Of a DNA stretch of 64,000 nt, positions 34,909 to 44,504 are shown piece after piece (the stretch's first letter is position 1; every line of letters starts with the position of its first letter). The translations under genes were made by a program, and so were the position numbers. The notes under the pieces are model-generated. The model made no database searches. It was not told where the DNA came from and saw only the letters and a program-made list of their open reading frames with translations. The stretch comes from CBDHHC01 sp965263345 (GTDB taxonomy: Bacteria > Pseudomonadota > Alphaproteobacteria > Rhizobiales > CBDHHC01): positions 310,001 to 374,000 of the forward strand of contig CBDHHC010000004.1 in NCBI GenBank assembly GCA_965263345.1. The letters run 5' to 3'.

Positions 34909-37900
34909 TTATCCAAAATCAAACAGGAGTTGGTTTTTACGCTTTCGTTTTGTTGGATGTCTTGCGGTATCTGCCGCAAGATCTTCAATGCGATCAAACG
35001 GAACTTGATCTGCCTGAACCAATGATCTTTCTGCCTTAATTGATTTAATTGCTCCTTCCTGAATCAGGTGGAACTCACCAACTTTTTGGTTTGGTAATAC
35101 AGCTGCAGGATCAATACCCGTTTCGCTTGTAAATGCAGCTTTTAGTTTCCTTAAAGCTGTATCTTCCCTAACCTTACCAATAAACCATGATGTTATCTGG
35201 TCTCTTGATTTATAGTCTAAGTCACCAGGACTTTGCGTTGCCAACATCAAGCCGATTCCTGCCGAGCGTGCTCGTTTAAGCAAACTTTCAAGAGGCTCTT
35301 TTGTTGCAGGTTTTGAATTTGCAGGGATGTATAAGTCAGCTTCATCAAACATGATAACTGCTTGAAGATCTTCATTTGGGTTTCTTTGACAAAAACGTAG
35401 AGCTTCTGCAAGGAACTGGGCGACCCAAAAGAGGATATTTTCATTGTCACCCAAGAAACCGGTATAAATTACAGAAAGACGTGTTTTATCTGAGCGTGCA
35501 TATTTACCCAATCCCAAAAGAGAGTCCATTGTTAGAGGTTCCCCGCCTCCTTCAAACAAGGCCCAATTTCTATGACGTAATGAATCAAGCTGTGCAACAA
35601 GATCTCTTCTTAGTTTACCAGAAGGGTCCATACGATATGTTTCATCGACAACTTCGCTATGGTCATCCTCAAGAAGACCTATCAGGTCAGCAAGTGTGAC
35701 TTCTCTTGCACTGATTGCCCCTAATAAGCGAAGTGCAACAGTCAGAATTCCACCCTGTCTTTGATGCGTCGCTGAATTACCTAGGTGTAACATATCACTT
35801 AAGGCAGCAGCTGATACATTTGCCAATTGTTGCTGTTCATGAGCGGGAAGATCTGCAACACCATTTGGCATCAATGTGATGGATATTGGACGTCCTGAAA
35901 TGCGACCAGGCGTGTAAACTGCTACATCTAAATTTTCTTTTAGTTTTTCACGAATTTCGCGCCGCTCATCACTTAAACTTAAGTCATCTTCCCAAACTTC
36001 TGGGTTTGCATAGCTACATAAATCACCCTTGCGGTCGATGAGGATGACAGGGATCTCTCTATCCAAAAGCTGTTCGATGATGTTCAGAGCAAGTGTTGTT
36101 TTACCACTACCTGAGCCACCTAATACTGCAGCATGACGTTTTAAGGTATTTACAGGGAAAATGACTTGTTCTTTTTTATTTTCAATTACCCGACCGACAT
36201 TAATTTTATCTGGATCAGAAACCAGTTCTTCTATTTCATTTTCTAATACAAGTTCTTCAGTTTGTTGTTCAGACTGTTCGCCATTTTGCTCTTCTGCTAC
36301 CAAGTCATTATTTTCCATATCAATTGACTTGTTGGCAAAATCAACATGATGGATGTTACTTTCAGCATTTTGCATCTGCCCATTAGCAGACGTTCCATTG
36401 ATGTGATGAACTTGTTGAATTGTTTGATCTGCGGTATTTTCCACCATTTTGATTGGTTGAGCAGACTTTGGTTGCGTTGTCTCTGTTAAATCCAATCTTA
36501 GTAGATAACGAATACCTGGCAGATCTTTTAAGATGCGCGAAACTTTCATCCAATCTGAAAAACCTGTCTGGCTTTTATTCGCATCCCTAAATTCCTGAAG
36601 TGTGATTATACGTTCCCACTCATAGATCGGAATGACAAGAGTATGACCACCATCCTGATTAAACTGTCTTAATAAATCACTTGTTGCACTTTTCTTGCTT
36701 GGTGGAAAATCACTTGTTCTTAAAATAATTGAGTCTTTATTTTCCGTGCTGCATAGAACTTTTTCCAATTGTCTCTTTAATCCGCCCCCCTGGCTCCCTT
36801 TATTACAAACAAAAAGTCTATATTCGACTGTCGGCATGTCTGTATATTCGAGCGTTAAATCAATCGCAGAAACACCTTCAATCCAAGATGGCTCAACTGA
36901 TACGCGCGTATCAGCCATTCCTTCTTCGCGGCTCAATAGCAGGGCAGAGGTAAGGATATTAATTAACTCATCTTCATCAGATGGGATATCGGCCTCATGA
37001 GCAGAGGCAAAATGCTCCCATTTCTGCTGGATCATACTGACTTCATTTTCTTTTTGTTGATCCGGCATGAGTGTTGGAGAGACTTTTTGAATTTTGTCTT
37101 CTTCAGCTATCTCTTCACCACATATTTCACGACGTTTTATTTCAGCAGCTTCTAGAAGACGTCTGGTTGAGAGGCCCGCCATTTCGTTGACAAAGGTATC
37201 GCCAAATACCTGTTCGACCTCAGCTTCAGTTGTATCTTCTGACTTTGACACAATGTGCTTCAGTCGGCGCTTAAGGATAAGCCGTGCTTCTTCTTCCGTG
37301 CGAGATTCTCGCAAGATAACCGGGCCAGCTTTCTCAATTCTATCTACAAATGATTGGGGTAAAAATTCTCTCATTTGAAAATAAAAATCATCTAAGCAGG
37401 AAATAAGTATTATTGCGGATGGCACTCGGTTCGCAATTTGTATTAAGTCTCTTATTGCTTTTTGGAACCGCTCTTCAGCATCATCATAAAACCTTAAGTC
37501 TTCAACCTGATCAATACAAAAAACCATTGCCGCTTTTTCAGTCGTCCACATTAAACGGCCTATTGACTCAATAATCTCAAACGAACGATCTTCTCCATCA
37601 TTTGGGTCTAATGCAGCAACGGACTCACTGCTTAACTCATTCAAATGACGACCATAAAGATACTGCCTGATACGTTGATCAATTTTTGGATCATTACGCT
37701 GAAGATAAAGCAGTGCCCTTACAATATTGATATCTAATTCTTGATCTATGAATTTATCAGATGAGACGATACCATCTGCAATATTCATGATTAAACGTGC
37801 CAAGTCTATGTTTGACAAATCCTCATCACGTAGTTTGCTCAGATCCTCTTCTGGGATGAGTTCTGCGTCAGAAACCAATGCATTGGTCAGTCTGGACAAA

Positions 37901-38292
37901 CTGTTTGCAGATGCCTGTATCGGACTATATGGTTTTTCTAAGGAATTTATTAGCCTGCGCAAATAGTAGTCTGCGTAGTTTTTAATGTCCGGTGTCATTT
38001 GCGCATAGCCAAAATAACCTTTATCAGCGCAATGGGAATAGGACCTTAATGCCCTAATGAGATGTGTTTTCCCTGCCCCTGATTGCCCTTGGAACATTAA
38101 GATACGAGATTGTACCTGAGTATTTCCCTCAGTAATTGCAAACAATAAATCTAAATATTTTTTACGCGCGGTACGATGCACCTGCTCTACATCAAAATAG
38201 TCCGCTTTCCATACATCGTCTTCCCAGGTGATATTATGATCAAAGACCCAAGAAGCTTGTTCGGAACACATTAAATTCTGAACGCTGTCCAT
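34909..38292 (-). CDS. Giant double ATPase: N-terminal AAA/STAND-like plus C-terminal HerA-type motor
   Basis: 1127 residues. Module 1 (about 30-400) is an AAA+/STAND-like ATPase: Walker A GQSGAGKT (69-76), Walker B AMVFCIDQVEDL (255-266), sensor-like ILISCLDDF. Residues about 440-600 form a conserved-looking middle domain (VEYRLFVCNKGSQGG, ILRTSDFPPSKKSATSDLL) with no known fold. Residues 600-690 are a polar linker rich in Gln, Asn and Glu. Module 2 (about 698-1110) is a HerA/FtsK-like pump: Walker A GGSGSGKT (725-732), VILIDRKGD, Walker B MFDEADLYIP (981-990), LLKRARSAGIGLMLATQSPGDLDY. HerA-type motors thread DNA, often with a nuclease partner. Start chosen behind AGAGG. Second gene of a pair, 9 nt after its partner. 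Confidence 0.88.
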   Translation of the reverse strand: MDSVQNLMCSEQASWVFDHNITWEDDVWKADYFDVEQVHRTARKKYLDLLFAITEGNTQVQSRILMFQGQSGAGKTHLIRALRSYSHCADKGYFGYAQMTPDIKNYADYYLRRLINSLEKPYSPIQASANSLSRLTNALVSDAELIPEEDLSKLRDEDLSNIDLARLIMNIADGIVSSDKFIDQELDINIVRALLYLQRNDPKIDQRIRQYLYGRHLNELSSESVAALDPNDGEDRSFEIIESIGRLMWTTEKAAMVFCIDQVEDLRFYDDAEERFQKAIRDLIQIANRVPSAIILISCLDDFYFQMREFLPQSFVDRIEKAGPVILRESRTEEEARLILKRRLKHIVSKSEDTTEAEVEQVFGDTFVNEMAGLSTRRLLEAAEIKRREICGEEIAEEDKIQKVSPTLMPDQQKENEVSMIQQKWEHFASAHEADIPSDEDELINILTSALLLSREEGMADTRVSVEPSWIEGVSAIDLTLEYTDMPTVEYRLFVCNKGSQGGGLKRQLEKVLCSTENKDSIILRTSDFPPSKKSATSDLLRQFNQDGGHTLVIPIYEWERIITLQEFRDANKSQTGFSDWMKVSRILKDLPGIRYLLRLDLTETTQPKSAQPIKMVENTADQTIQQVHHINGTSANGQMQNAESNIHHVDFANKSIDMENNDLVAEEQNGEQSEQQTEELVLENEIEELVSDPDKINVGRVIENKKEQVIFPVNTLKRHAAVLGGSGSGKTTLALNIIEQLLDREIPVILIDRKGDLCSYANPEVWEDDLSLSDERREIREKLKENLDVAVYTPGRISGRPISITLMPNGVADLPAHEQQQLANVSAAALSDMLHLGNSATHQRQGGILTVALRLLGAISAREVTLADLIGLLEDDHSEVVDETYRMDPSGKLRRDLVAQLDSLRHRNWALFEGGGEPLTMDSLLGLGKYARSDKTRLSVIYTGFLGDNENILFWVAQFLAEALRFCQRNPNEDLQAVIMFDEADLYIPANSKPATKEPLESLLKRARSAGIGLMLATQSPGDLDYKSRDQITSWFIGKVREDTALRKLKAAFTSETGIDPAAVLPNQKVGEFHLIQEGAIKSIKAERSLVQADQVPFDRIEDLAADTARHPTKRKRKNQLLFDFG

Positions 38293-38301
38293 TCATTACC
38301 T

Positions 38302-39372
38302 CTAATCTTCTACGCGGATAAAGTGCCACTCTGTGTTTTTATAACGCGTAACTGAATTCTGAATATCTGTAATATTTTCTTTGTCTCGCAAATCAGCAAT
38401 TGCGAGCGTGAGATGCCCTGCTCTATGGGCATCTGTCAGCATGGATTTAAACGCATGCTCATCTAGTTTTAAATCTGTTTTTTCATTCTTTATGCAATCC
38501 CAAACATGGGAAATATATGCGCGTTTGTTTCCTGACCAACCTTTAGCCCGTGTTTTAGCAAGTTTATGAACGATTCCTGAAAACTTCACTAAATCCATAG
38601 ATGTTTTCGGAAGATCATATGATTTTAATAGCAGGCTTTCATCTTTATTGACCTTCGTTTTTTCAGACCTATTTACTAATTTACGAATTAATGCAAGTCG
38701 CAAAGCACTCGGATCTGCCTGTAATGAGCCGACAGCCTCTGCGGCAAGAAGTGTTAAAAGTTGGCTTGAAGTTTCCACCTCTCGTGGTCTGTGTAACTTT
38801 CGACTGGCCAGAAATAGTGCCAACTTTTCCGGGACTCTAGAGTTTCCTGAAAACTTACTTTCTTTAGGTGCTTCAAAAGCTTCTCCGATCGTATGTAAAG
38901 CTAGCGCATTTCTTATTTGTACTGCCCCAGGTATTTCTGCTTTCAAAGGTAAGTTAAAATATTTTTTTACTATTGCAGCTCGAATTCCTTCAGCCATTTT
39001 TAAAGGCTTGAGGGTTTTTGAGGACCTTGACTTTAGCTCTAACGCTTTTGCTATCAGATAAACAGCTTTGAACTCTTTCCAATCCTTCGTCGGTAAAGTT
39101 TTTAAATTTAGAAAATCCAATACAGACTTCAGCCCATCATTTTGAGCTACAAACCGGTCTTTATTGAGAGTTCCGATTAAATTTTGTTCTAACAAATTAT
39201 CCAATACATCTTTAAGAGTTTGGCGCCATTCGCCTGGACTTAGTCGATGCGATACAAATGGTTGAATCTCATTTTTAAGATCAGAAAAGGTACACCCTGT
39301 ATCCCCAGCACACAAAATACGCAGAACAATTATTCGGGCTAGGCTGGATTGATCAAGCATTCCTTCGCTCAT
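38302..39372 (-). CDS. Winged-helix partner protein of the double ATPase
   Basis: 356 residues, no named family that I recognise. Residues about 8-75 look like a winged helix (SSLARIIVLRILCAGDTGCTF, then LLEQNLIGTLNKDRF). The middle (80-270) is basic and helical. The C-terminal ~75 residues (AYISHVWDCIKNE, FKSMLTDAHRAGHLTLAIAD, TEWHFIRVED) look like a second small helical/winged domain. No catalytic motif is evident. Its TAG stop lies within the ribosome binding site region of the ATPase gene, so the pair is tightly co-translated. Probably a DNA- or protein-binding adaptor that loads the motor. Confidence 0.78.
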   Translation of the reverse strand: MSEGMLDQSSLARIIVLRILCAGDTGCTFSDLKNEIQPFVSHRLSPGEWRQTLKDVLDNLLEQNLIGTLNKDRFVAQNDGLKSVLDFLNLKTLPTKDWKEFKAVYLIAKALELKSRSSKTLKPLKMAEGIRAAIVKKYFNLPLKAEIPGAVQIRNALALHTIGEAFEAPKESKFSGNSRVPEKLALFLASRKLHRPREVETSSQLLTLLAAEAVGSLQADPSALRLALIRKLVNRSEKTKVNKDESLLLKSYDLPKTSMDLVKFSGIVHKLAKTRAKGWSGNKRAYISHVWDCIKNEKTDLKLDEHAFKSMLTDAHRAGHLTLAIADLRDKENITDIQNSVTRYKNTEWHFIRVED

Positions 39373-39795
39373 GGTTTGCTTCCACTTCCCAGCTGATTAT
39401 TCTGTTGTCATATCTTCAATGCTAAACATCTATACATCACTAGATGTCTGCTAATTCGCCCTATCGATCACAACTATATATATTTTCCTTATAATTTACA
39501 TCATGCATTTATTATGCATATCTGTAAAATCCTAAGCGCTTATTAACGAGCTTTGAAGAGATTAGATTTATTCATCAATGTGGTTATATATGTTGTATTT
39601 ATGCAATTAATTCTTATAGCTGATTTGACAATAAAATCATATACGCAGGGCTTGATTGATACACAAAAAAATGCGTTTTTTTCTTCATTTACAATATACT
39701 GAAGACAATTATTAACATTTTTAAAGAATTATTTTGTAGATAACCAACTACAAAACATAATTGGTTATCATGACAAATATCATTGTGTCATTTGC
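39373..39795. other. Intergenic, putative promoter of the ATPase pair
   Basis: 423 bases, very AT-rich, no ORF. GATAACCAA (39739-39747) is inverted at 39761-39769 as TTGGTTATC, 27 bp past the 3' end of the 87-residue gene; it may be a weak terminator for it. The promoter of the two-gene ATPase unit should lie between about 39380 and 39600. Confidence 0.4.
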
Positions 39796-40059
39796 TTAGT
39801 TTGGTAAGATATTCTTAATATTTGATGGCCCCATTTGCTCAGCTTCCTCAGCAACTTCAAGAGCTAAACGACGCATCTCTCTTAATTGTTTTGAAACAAA
39901 TTTCAGAAATGGAGCAAATTGCTCAGTTATTTTATCTTTTGAAAGTTCATCTTCTATTTGATCTAAAAGATAAATAACTTCTGGTACAGTTAGGGGGGTA
40001 GTTTTAGATAAACGTATTTCCTTATAATAGTCTGGAAACATAAGACGCCTCGTTTTCAT
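39796..40059 (-). CDS. Small hypothetical helical protein
   Basis: 87 residues, unrecognised. Begins MKTRRLMFPDYYKEIRLSKT, then a helical, charged body (VIYLLDQIEDELSKDK, LKFVSKQLREMRRLALEVAE). No membrane segment. The composition suggests a small helical, perhaps dimeric, cytoplasmic protein. It lies upstream of the ATPase pair on the same strand but 423 bp away, so it is probably transcribed separately. Confidence 0.55.
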   Translation of the reverse strand: MKTRRLMFPDYYKEIRLSKTTPLTVPEVIYLLDQIEDELSKDKITEQFAPFLKFVSKQLREMRRLALEVAEEAEQMGPSNIKNILPN

Positions 40060-40309
40060 TGTTACGCATTACTTTACAAATTTACTAGAGGGCCGCAGAT
40101 AATCGTCTTACTACTTTGATAAATTTCAGAGGATTACTTTGCAATTTTTGTCACAAAGCATAATAGTTTCCTAGATTTATCACAGTCAATAATTACAAAC
40201 GGATAATCTACCTTCCTTTAGATGCCGCATTAAAGACTTTATCAATGGAATTATTGTTTGCATACTGTAGTGTTCTTTAGGTCACACAGATAAAGTTAAA
40301 ATTTTAATC

Positions 40310-41029
40310 TTATTTCAGAGATTTTCCTATTAATCCCAATATACATGCCTTTGCTACCGCTTGTGTTCTGTTTTGCACGCCAAGCTTATGTATCGCATTT
40401 GATATATGAAATTGAACAGTTTGCTCTGTTCTTTCCAAGAAGTTTGCAATTGACTTTGTTGATTCAAAGCTTAAACACAATTCAAGGCACTCAATTTCTC
40501 TTGGTGTCAGCATAGCATCAACAACGTTATCATATTTAACACCATGAATATTATCAAACTTATTCATGTTCAGCCAGAATTGCATACATTTTGCGTTTAT
40601 GTATGGAAGATCATCTTTGCAAACATCCGAATTATTATCACCAGTTAAGAAGATTATTGACTGTTCTTTTTCTGTGGAGGGCAAAGGAATTGCTATGCCA
40701 GTGGTCGCACCAACTTTTTCAAAACTTTCAACGATTTTTCTGTGATTATTGTCCAGACTTTCTTGGTTAGGTATATTATTCCAAAATAAAGGACGCGGAG
40801 TTTGTTTCAAATATTCGAAAACAATATTTGTTTTCAAATAAAATTCAGCGATTTCTTCATCCATGTGTGCGACGGGTATGGCCACTAATCGACCCTCTTT
40901 GGTTCTAAACAATACAAGGTTATTAAACCCATATCCTTGCATGCTTTTAGTAAATAGTTGAACCAAAGACGAAAATGTACTTGCACACTCTGTAATTTTA
41001 ACAAAGTCTTCAAATACTTCTACTGACAT
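40310..41029 (-). CDS. LuxR family regulator with autoinducer-binding-like domain (solo)
   Basis: 239 residues. N-terminal ~160 residues fit the autoinducer-binding domain (YGFNNLVLFRTKEGRLVAIP, TPRPLFWNNIPN). C-terminal LuxR/GerE helix-turn-helix about 170-235: LTPREIECLELCLSFESTKS, then TVQFHISNAIHKLGVQNRTQAVA. No luxI-type synthase is in the window, so it is a solo or responds to a remote signal. The equivalents of the acyl-homoserine-lactone contact residues are only partly kept, so the ligand may differ. Confidence 0.88.
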   Translation of the reverse strand: MSVEVFEDFVKITECASTFSSLVQLFTKSMQGYGFNNLVLFRTKEGRLVAIPVAHMDEEIAEFYLKTNIVFEYLKQTPRPLFWNNIPNQESLDNNHRKIVESFEKVGATTGIAIPLPSTEKEQSIIFLTGDNNSDVCKDDLPYINAKCMQFWLNMNKFDNIHGVKYDNVVDAMLTPREIECLELCLSFESTKSIANFLERTEQTVQFHISNAIHKLGVQNRTQAVAKACILGLIGKSLK

Positions 41030-41234
41030 TTTATGTCCTCAAACTATTTCGTTCGGTACTAAAAATTACAAGCAGACAATTTTCCCACACAAACCTGCTT
41101 AAGTTGTATTCAATTCTTAATATTCACTTATATAGTGTTTTTATCAATAAAAAAATGATGTTTTTACTTTTTTCTAATTCATACTCTTTTTTCATTCCCC
41201 CTCTATGACTTCATTAAGTAATGTCAAATAATAT

Positions 41235-41246
41235 TAACGTACGTTA
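41235..41246. promoter_or_regulatory. Palindrome between luxR and CAP lipoprotein gene
   Basis: Perfect 12-bp palindrome TAACGTACGTTA in the divergent region, about 57 bp before the CAP gene start and 206 bp before the LuxR start. It stands out in very AT-rich sequence and could be an operator for the LuxR-type regulator; it is not a classical lux box. Confidence 0.35.
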
Positions 41247-41302
41247 TTTTAATATTAACTATAAAAAACTATAAACCAAATATATTTTTGGAGATAAAAA
41301 TT

Positions 41303-41950
41303 GTGAAATATGTTTTATACTTTACTACATTAAACTTAATCTATTTTATTCTCCCTGCATGCAGCTTGCACGTTTCTCCAAAAAATCTAAAATATACTCA
41401 ATCATCGAACGATAATAACACCAATAAATCAGAAGGTTATAAGAACTATTCCAAGTATACCTCTATTGAACATCCTGAGAATAAAGCCCAAAAGATCCTT
41501 CCTCACAAAAATAATAGCAAAGTAAAGACTTTATCTAAGAGTATTGAAATACCAGTATTCAATAAAAAAATTGCTTTGGATAAAATTAATACTTACAGAA
41601 AAAAAATGGGTCTTAATTCATTAAAGTTGGACAAAAATCTTGTAACAGCTGCCCTTAATCATTCGAACGACATGGCGAATTCAGATTTGGTTTCACATTT
41701 GGGGTCAGATGGTTCAGATCCTTGGAAACGCGTTTTAAGAACAGGTTACCCTGCTGAAATAGCTGCAGAAAACATAGGTGCAGGGCAATATAATTTTGAA
41801 AACCTTCTAGATGCATGGAAGAAAAGTCCTGGTCATAACAAGAATCTTTTGCTTACAGAGGCTGAGGATATTGGGTTGGCACTTGTCCATAATAAATATT
41901 CCAGAATGAAAACATACTGGACACTTATACTTGCAAAAAAGAGACAATAA
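41303..41950 (+). CDS. CAP/SCP-domain lipoprotein
   Basis: 215 residues from a GTG at 41303, with TTGGAG 10 nt upstream. Lipoprotein signal with lipobox LPAC (FILPACSLHVS). After a polar spacer of ~70 residues comes a bacterial CAP domain (about 95-215): ALDKINTYRKKMGLNSLKLD, AALNHSNDMANSDLVSHLGSDG, AENIGAG, WKKSPGHNKNLL. CAP proteins in bacteria are secreted or envelope-bound with poorly known roles. Divergent from the LuxR gene. Confidence 0.88.
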   Translation: MKYVLYFTTLNLIYFILPACSLHVSPKNLKYTQSSNDNNTNKSEGYKNYSKYTSIEHPENKAQKILPHKNNSKVKTLSKSIEIPVFNKKIALDKINTYRKKMGLNSLKLDKNLVTAALNHSNDMANSDLVSHLGSDGSDPWKRVLRTGYPAEIAAENIGAGQYNFENLLDAWKKSPGHNKNLLLTEAEDIGLALVHNKYSRMKTYWTLILAKKRQ

Positions 41951-42193
41951 TTCCAAATTAAGCAGATTAAACAGCTGTTAATTTCCTGTGGAATAAATTG
42001 TAAAGCAAATAATTTTCTAGAACATTTGTGTTTATCAGTCTTCACCCCTTTGGTTTATGTCTAAACAAATACAAATCATTCTAAACAAAATACATATTAA
42101 TTAGGTATTTACTCTAGAGAATCTCTTTTGTTTGTGGCAAATCCTAAAGACGAACAAGATGGTAAGACAGATATTCCTGCAGGAGCCCCTTAT

Positions 42194-43255
42194 ATGAATG
42201 ATATCTCCATAGACGATTCATTTAAACCTAATTTAAATCATATCCCCAGAGGTCACCCTCATGTCCCCATTGGCCGCGTTGGTGTTCTTCTTATTAATCT
42301 TGGCACTCCAGATGCTACTGACTATTGGTCCATGAGAAGATATTTGAAGGAGTTTTTATCCGATAGACGGGTTATAGAAGTCAATCCAATCGTGTGGTGG
42401 TTTATATTAAATGGTATCATTCTAACTAAAAGACCGTTTTCTTCTGGCGAAGCATATCGTTCAATCTGGAATAATGAACTTGACGAATCTCCGCTGAGAA
42501 CAATCACCCGAGCGCAATCCGAAAAAGTTTCTGAGGCTTTTAATAATTATGACAATATCATTGTTGATTGGGCCATGCGCTATGGTACTCCTTCAATTGC
42601 ACATGGTATTGAAAGTCTTAAAGATAAGGGTTGTGATCGAATATTGTTATTTCCACTCTATCCGCAATATGCAGCCCCAACAACCGCTACGGTTTATGAT
42701 AAAGCTTTTGATGTTCTGAAAAAAATGCGCTGGCAACCTACAATTAGAGGTGTGCCTACTTATCATGATGACCCAGATTATATTCGAGCTCTGGCAATTT
42801 CATTGAGACTTTCCTTATCTCAACTTTCCTTTAAACCTGACATTATTCTTGCATCTTTTCACGGTCTGCCAAAGGAATATTTTGATAAGGGCGACCCTTA
42901 TCATTGTTACTGTGCCAAGACAGCACGTCTTTTAAGAGAAGCACTTGGTATGGATGAAAATCAATTGCGCTTAACTTTCCAATCTCGATTTGGAAAAGCA
43001 GAATGGTTACAACCATATACTGACAAAACAGTTGAAGCTCTTGCTAAAGAAGGTGTTAAAAACCTCGCGATTATTACGCCCGGCTTTGCTTCTGATTGTG
43101 TTGAGACATTAGAAGAAATTGCTGAAGAAAATGGAGATATCTTTAAAGAGAATGGTGGCGAGAATTTTGCAGCAATACCTTGTCTAAATGATACCGAAGC
43201 TGGAATCCGAGTTCTTGTTAATATTATCAAGCGAGAGTTAGGTGGTTGGATTTGA
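42194..43255 (+). CDS. hemH: Ferrochelatase
   Basis: 353 residues from the ATG at 42194, chosen because AGGAG (42181-42185) lies 8 nt upstream; a TTG at 42128 would add 22 residues. HemH features: RVGVLLINLGTPDATDYWSMRRYLKEFLSD at the N-terminus, LFPLYPQYAAPTTATVYD, the metal-site His in ASFHGLPKEYF, FQSRFGKAEWLQPYTD and GFASDCVETLEEI. Inserts ferrous iron into protoporphyrin IX, last step of heme synthesis. Confidence 0.96.
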   Translation: MNDISIDDSFKPNLNHIPRGHPHVPIGRVGVLLINLGTPDATDYWSMRRYLKEFLSDRRVIEVNPIVWWFILNGIILTKRPFSSGEAYRSIWNNELDESPLRTITRAQSEKVSEAFNNYDNIIVDWAMRYGTPSIAHGIESLKDKGCDRILLFPLYPQYAAPTTATVYDKAFDVLKKMRWQPTIRGVPTYHDDPDYIRALAISLRLSLSQLSFKPDIILASFHGLPKEYFDKGDPYHCYCAKTARLLREALGMDENQLRLTFQSRFGKAEWLQPYTDKTVEALAKEGVKNLAIITPGFASDCVETLEEIAEENGDIFKENGGENFAAIPCLNDTEAGIRVLVNIIKRELGGWI

Positions 43256-43496
43256 TCTCCCTATCCTGGTCCTATTTTAAGTCCTCTTTCTGTCTTAATG
43301 GTATATCTTGAATTTTCCATGCCTTATTAATTACCAAATCATTAATCATGGTTTGGTAATCTACTTTCGATTTATAAAAATTTATATCTTTCATATGTTT
43401 TTACAGATAAATTAACCTTTAACTTGCTAATTACTCTTATATTTCTCGTTACATTTCCTACATCTAACTTAATGAAATAATTACTGGTGGATTAAC

Positions 43497-44447
43497 ATGT
43501 TTGAATTTAATATTCTTGTTTTTGTTCTTATCGCTTTTGTTGTGGTTCTGGTTTTTTCCGCAGTTAAATTTGTTCCCCAAGGTTATAACTACACAGTCGA
43601 GAGGTTTGGAAAATATACTGTCACTCTTGAGCCTGGCCTTGGCATCATCATTCCATTTATGGACCGTATTGGCAAACAAATGAACATGATGGAACAAGTC
43701 TTAGATGTTCCAAGTCAGGAAATTATTACAAAAGATAATGCCATGGTTCAGGTTGATGGCGTCGTCTTTTTCCAAGTTCTGAATGCTGCAAAAGCCTCTT
43801 ATGAAGTTAATCAATTACAACGTGCAATATTAAATCTCACAATGACCAATATTCGTACCGTCATGGGATCAATGGATCTTGATGAATTGCTCTCTCAACG
43901 TGACGAAATTAATGCGCGTCTACTTACAGTCGTTGATGATGCAACTGAATCCTGGGGTGTAAAAGTTACGCGAATTGAAATTAAAGATATCGCTCCACCA
44001 CGAGATCTGGTTGATGCAATGGCACGGCAAATGAAGGCGGAACGCGAAAAACGAGCTAATATTTTAGAAGCTGAAGGAGAGCGTCAATCTGAGATCCTTA
44101 AAGCAGAAGGCGAGAAACAAGCACAAATTCTTGCCGCTGAAGGCCGAAGAGAGGCAGCATTCAGAGATGCAGAAGCCCGCGAACGAGAAGCACAAGCAGA
44201 AGCAAAAGCTACTCAGATGGTCAGTGAAGCTATTTCTAAAGGTGATGTTCAGGCGATTAATTACTTTGTTGCCAATAATTATGTTGATGCTCTTAAAAGC
44301 CTTGCCTCAGCAAGAAATCAGAAAGTTTTAATGCTACCTCTTGAAGCTTCATCTGTTATTGGATCTATTGCTGGCCTCGCTGAAATCTCTAAGGAGGCTT
44401 TCAATAAAAATGATAAAGGTTCAGGTGGTTCCGTTCCATCCGTATAA
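43497..44447 (+). CDS. SPFH/stomatin-like membrane protein (paraslipin)
   Basis: 316 residues. One N-terminal membrane anchor (about 3-22), SPFH/band 7 domain about 25-190 (VPQGYNYTVERFGKYTVTLEPGLG, VTRIEIKDIAPPRDL), then a long Glu/Ala-rich coiled coil made of AEGE-type repeats (LKAEGEKQAQILAAEGRREA). Pairs with the NfeD-like gene 57 bp downstream, the standard slipin-NfeD operon thought to organise membrane microdomains and proteolysis. Confidence 0.94.
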   Translation: MFEFNILVFVLIAFVVVLVFSAVKFVPQGYNYTVERFGKYTVTLEPGLGIIIPFMDRIGKQMNMMEQVLDVPSQEIITKDNAMVQVDGVVFFQVLNAAKASYEVNQLQRAILNLTMTNIRTVMGSMDLDELLSQRDEINARLLTVVDDATESWGVKVTRIEIKDIAPPRDLVDAMARQMKAEREKRANILEAEGERQSEILKAEGEKQAQILAAEGRREAAFRDAEAREREAQAEAKATQMVSEAISKGDVQAINYFVANNYVDALKSLASARNQKVLMLPLEASSVIGSIAGLAEISKEAFNKNDKGSGGSVPSV

Positions 44448-44504
44448 TATTGAATTATCAGATTTTGATTGATGTTCATTTCGTTCGTCACTAAGGAGAG
44501 TACT

